Part shown: positions 61,600 to 64,000 of the stretch, piece by piece
How the letters are laid out: every line of letters starts with the position of its first letter
How positions within the stretch are numbered: the stretch's first letter is position 1
Assembly (NCBI GenBank): GCA_937139475.1
Contig: CAKZQF010000223.1
Span: 20,117-84,116, forward strand
Reading direction: 5' to 3'
Length of the DNA stretch: 64,000 bases
From: an uncultured Gammaproteobacteria bacterium
GTDB taxonomy: Bacteria; Pseudomonadota; Gammaproteobacteria; Enterobacterales; Psychrobiaceae
The notes under the pieces: generated by a model
What the model saw: only the letters and a program-made list of their open reading frames with translations
Database searches by the model: none
What the model was told of the DNA's origin: nothing
Position numbers and translations under genes: made by a program

Positions 61600-62056
61600 C
61601 AAAGGTAAAAGTCACTTTATTTTTTGACTTGATTGGTGAGATAGCTAACCTATACTGAAAGAGCTGTTCCTTCCAAATCTACCTCAAAGCCTTGCTGAGC
61701 GTAAATCCCTAACCTGTCCTCCTTTTCGTAGTATTGTCGAACATTTATTAACAGGTCAGGCCTTATGATTTAGATATGTGGATCGTCATAAATAATGAGA
61801 ACTCTGTTCAATGGTATTCTGGGCTATAACCAAATTGGGATAATTTAATTGAAACTTTTTTTGTCAAAAGTCGTGGGATAATCACAAAAAACTTCACAAA
61901 TCGCCAGAAATTAAAAGCAGCTAAATGCGTAAAGTTGACGTAATCAATTGAAAGGCTTAATGTCGGCTGAGAGCGATAAGCAGTCGTTAACTAAATCTAA
62001 ATTTATAAATTACAGTACCTTGTAAGGTCTTACTAATAGGTTTTATTGGAGCTTGG

Positions 62057-62707
62057 ATGCGAAATTTAAAAAGCAAGAGAATGCACGGTATAAAGGCTAG
62101 TGCTTACAGCGAGTCTAAATATTCAAATTGGACTAGATTTAGCCCTGTTGACAGTGAAATAGACCGTATATACAACAAGTATTATGAGCAAATAAAATCT
62201 TCAACTAATGGCCCTTGCTTTTTCGAAGAAAAAACTCATAGTAGTTTTATAGTACCTGTCTCACTTCAAGATCTAAAGAATGAATATAGTAAAATACCTG
62301 GTACTGTTAGAGCAGGCTTAAAAGCTGTGTTTATATTAGGTGGAACATCAAAAATACAAAGCACAAGCAAAACCAATTTTAGGTATGGAACGTACTGGAA
62401 TAATTGTATCTTTATACACCCATACCCTAAAAACCTCATGGAACAGCGTTACACGAAATCTCCTCGTCCCCACATTCTAAATGACTATAGGAGGGTAGGT
62501 GCTGAAGTTAAACTATCAAATAATTGTGTTTCAATTAGATTTACAGAAAGTGCACTCAGAGAGTTTTATTTACGTGATGTCTTTATTCATGAAATGGGTC
62601 ATCACGTAGACAGGTTTTTCAAAAAAAACAATGCTAAATCTGAGGGTTTTGCAGAATGGTTTGCAACAGAATATGGTTTTCGTTTACGGTATTTTGAGAA
62701 TAAATAA
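62057..62707 (+). CDS. Putative zinc metallopeptidase (HExxH), island gene
   Basis: 216 residues, no signal peptide, basic N-terminus. The C-terminal part holds HEMGHH (H178, E179, H182) followed by E200 in GFAEWF, the spacing of a gluzincin-like zinc site. The preceding part (YGTYWNNCIFIHPYPKNL) is not recognised. Many phage and island genomes carry such small orphan metallopeptidases. ATG is preceded by TTGGAG. Confidence 0.65.
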   Translation: MRNLKSKRMHGIKASAYSESKYSNWTRFSPVDSEIDRIYNKYYEQIKSSTNGPCFFEEKTHSSFIVPVSLQDLKNEYSKIPGTVRAGLKAVFILGGTSKIQSTSKTNFRYGTYWNNCIFIHPYPKNLMEQRYTKSPRPHILNDYRRVGAEVKLSNNCVSIRFTESALREFYLRDVFIHEMGHHVDRFFKKNNAKSEGFAEWFATEYGFRLRYFENK

Positions 62708-62780
62708 AAACTTTGAATACAACCAATAGCTTAATGGCAGAAGTAAACGACCAGAAGCCATTGATGCAAAGGTAAATTTC

Positions 62781-63092
62781 ATGAATATATACCCCAAAGT
62801 AGGCATAGGTAATATCCAACTAGGAATGAATAGACGTCAGGTAACGGATGTTTTGGGTGAGCCTACAGAAATAAACAAAGAAAAAGGTGATGTAGAATGG
62901 ATCTATAACGACAATTTAGAACTTTCATTTCAAAGAGAAGATTTATATTTGTTGGGTGTAATAACCATTCGTTGTGAATCAGCAAGGCTTTATTCTAAAC
63001 AAATTATTGGCTGTAGCGAAGGTGTTCTCACTGTTGTATTCCCATTCTTATCTGCAAATTACGCTCCTAAACAACCATTGTTCCGCAAATAA
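62781..63092 (+). CDS. Small protein with BamE-like opening motif
   Basis: 103 residues. The beginning, GIGNIQLGMNRRQVTDVLGEP, is the phrase often seen in small BamE/SmpA-like or immunity-type proteins, followed by WIYNDNLELSFQREDLYLLGVI. No signal peptide. The end (ANYAPKQPLFRK) looks unlike the rest and may reflect a rearranged 3' end. Function unknown. Confidence 0.55.
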   Translation: MNIYPKVGIGNIQLGMNRRQVTDVLGEPTEINKEKGDVEWIYNDNLELSFQREDLYLLGVITIRCESARLYSKQIIGCSEGVLTVVFPFLSANYAPKQPLFRK

Positions 63093-63208
63093 ACCACCAA
63101 AAACCCGAATAAAAATGACCACAAGAACGCTTGGTAATAACCACTTTTAGCTCGTCAAATTAATCTAATATTGGGTAGCAAGCCATGAACCTATTTGAAG
63201 GAGCAATA

Positions 63209-63553
63209 ATGAAAAATCCACTATGTTCAAAAGCAGTAAATATCGATGGCAAATTGATGATTAAAATACCTGAACCAGTTATTGAAAAGCTGGCTATTTC
63301 ACCAGGTGATTTTGTTGAGTTTGGTAGTACTAAAAATGTCAGTATTTGGAAGAGTGAAAATGTCGATGTGCCCACCGATGTTTACAACGCTCTAGTGGAA
63401 ATGTTTAAGACTGAAGATTATGTATTTCAGTGGCTCAATAAAAAACAAAAATACTTGTCAGGTAAGGCAACGATCACAATGCTTACTAACCCTGAAGGCA
63501 AGAAGGAGGTAATAGGGTTAATAGAGCGTCTTAAACGGGGCGACTTGTCTTAG
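63209..63553 (+). CDS. AbrB/MazE-like N-terminus with MbcA/ParS-like C-terminus
   Basis: 114 residues from ATG 63,209 (AAGGAG upstream). Residues 8-45 look like a SpoVT/AbrB antitoxin strand-swap domain (VNIDGKLMIKIPEPVIEKL, SPGDFVEFG). Residues 68-112 look like a DUF2384 toxin-binding domain (YVFQWLNKKQKYLSGKATI, MLTNPEGKKEVIGLIERL, KRGD). Such domains normally belong to different antitoxins. No toxin gene follows; an IS3 element lies 47 bases downstream. Confidence 0.55.
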   Translation: MKNPLCSKAVNIDGKLMIKIPEPVIEKLAISPGDFVEFGSTKNVSIWKSENVDVPTDVYNALVEMFKTEDYVFQWLNKKQKYLSGKATITMLTNPEGKKEVIGLIERLKRGDLS

Positions 63554-63653
63554 GCGATATGCAGTTTTATTTACTCGGTTTGTAGTGGCATAGTTAATTT
63601 GGCCACCTAATTAGAGGTGTTATCATGCACCTCATAAAACTTTAGGTGACACT

Positions 63654-63965
63654 ATGACAAAAAGAAAAAGACCCAATTTCACACCAGAATTCAGACTTGA
63701 ATGTGCTCAATTGGTCGTTGATAAAAGCTATTCAGTTATTGAAGCCTCACAAGCCATGAATGTAGGTAAATCATCACTCGATAAGTGGGTTCGTCAGTTA
63801 AGAAATGAGCGCAATGGCATCACAAGTAAAGCGACGCCATTAACACCAGACCAACTTGAGATCCGTGAGCTGAAAAAGCGTATTGCACGTATTGAGGAAG
63901 AAAAGGAAATTCTAAAAAAGGCTACGGCTCTCTTGATGTCGGACTCACTGAGCAGTTCACGATAA
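63654..63965 (+). CDS. IS3-family transposase OrfA
   Basis: 103 residues: helix-turn-helix (RPNFTPEFRLECAQLVVDKS, IEASQAMNVGKSSLDKWVRQ) and a C-terminal leucine zipper (LEIRELKKRIARIEEEKEIL). The A6G slippery run at 63,914-63,920 is where a -1 frameshift yields the OrfAB transposase. Confidence 0.92.
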   Translation: MTKRKRPNFTPEFRLECAQLVVDKSYSVIEASQAMNVGKSSLDKWVRQLRNERNGITSKATPLTPDQLEIRELKKRIARIEEEKEILKKATALLMSDSLSSSR

Positions 63966-64000
63966 TCAAAGCCCTTAAAGGGAGTCATACGGTTAAACGT
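63921..64000 (+). CDS. IS3-family transposase OrfB, 5' part
   Basis: In the -1 frame after the slippery site the reading is GLTEQFTIIKALKGSHTVKR, the expected beginning of OrfB before its rve integrase domain. Only about 27 codons are inside the window; the DDE residues are not visible. Confidence 0.7.

Larger units (their letters stand above)
61383..62056. other. 674-base gap at an island boundary
   Basis: It holds, in order, the terminator, the tRNA-end-like remnant, two direct repeats and about 450 bases without a supported gene. On the minus strand about 61,668-61,785 a short frame reads RPDLLINVRQYYEKEDRLGI and continues to AQQGFEVDLEGTALSV-stop, which looks coding-like and may be the tail of a lost gene. 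Confidence 0.5.
63600..64000 (+). mobile_element. IS3-family insertion sequence, left end (runs off window)
   Basis: The probable left end is TGGCCACCTAATTAGAGG at 63,600. It contains orfA and the first part of orfB in the -1 frame. The right end is outside the window. Confidence 0.75.

Noticed and set aside
1..64000. CRISPR array
   Set aside because: No regularly spaced direct repeats of 24-40 bases were found, and there are no cas genes.

Overview
The window looks like the chromosome of a marine gammaproteobacterium of the Alteromonadales (Colwellia/Thalassotalea-like). This rests on the rimP-nusA-infB-rbfA-truB-rpsO-pnp-nlpI order, an eno/pyrG/mazG block, a VC2046/SO_2500-type protein, a YchJ protein and moderately AT-rich DNA. 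The genus is an inference.

Region 1 (1 to about 15,017) is a mobile island. Its right end lies inside a resident dGTPase gene, of which only the 3' two thirds survive (15,018-16,016). Next to the junction is a four-gene operon: a tyrosine recombinase, a recombinase-fold protein, a second large recombinase with a Cys motif, and a small basic protein. This is the intA-tfp-intB-srap set I recall for strand-biased circularizing integrative elements. Cargo to the left includes an intact dGTPase of the E. coli Dgt type, an unrecognised operon whose last two genes look like a shrunken duplicate of the preceding pair (4,080-5,782), and a coupled cluster for an unknown product: thermostable-hemolysin family, AMP-ligase, heme-oxygenase-like putative di-iron oxidase, SDR and a TPR protein. 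That cluster sits behind a PmrA/QseB-like box. The other end of the island is outside the window.

Region 2 (16,045-41,100) is core genome: hemolysin III, YchJ, tRNA-Tyr, a receiver-TPR protein, queE/queC (preQ0 synthesis), eno, pyrG, mazG, a cyclophilin, and the nlpI-to-rimP translation/RNA-decay block. A 310-bp MITE with 31-bp inverted ends and a TTA target duplication sits exactly on the pnp stop codon. A periplasmic binding protein gene separates rpsO from pnp.

Region 3 (41,100-51,200): a candidate structured small RNA with its own promoter and terminator lies upstream of rimP. Then comes a TetR gene facing a Tat-exported sugar-lactone oxidase, GH1 glycosidase, MFS transporter and membrane-anchored sialidase operon. 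An operator with 16-bp arms lies between them. dgkA, a subtilase and a processive glycosyltransferase follow.

Region 4 (51,600-61,400) is a run of regulator/redox-enzyme units (three LysR, one HxlR) with DoxX, SnoaL-like, crotonase, EamA exporter, FMN reductase and glutathionyl-hydroquinone reductase genes. Two promoters share a 46-bp element, suggesting one LysR regulon for quinone or electrophile detoxification.

Region 5 (61,500-64,000) is the start of another island: a tRNA 3'-end-like remnant, short orphan genes (HExxH metallopeptidase, an AbrB-MbcA hybrid antitoxin-like protein) and the left end of an IS3-family element that runs off the window.
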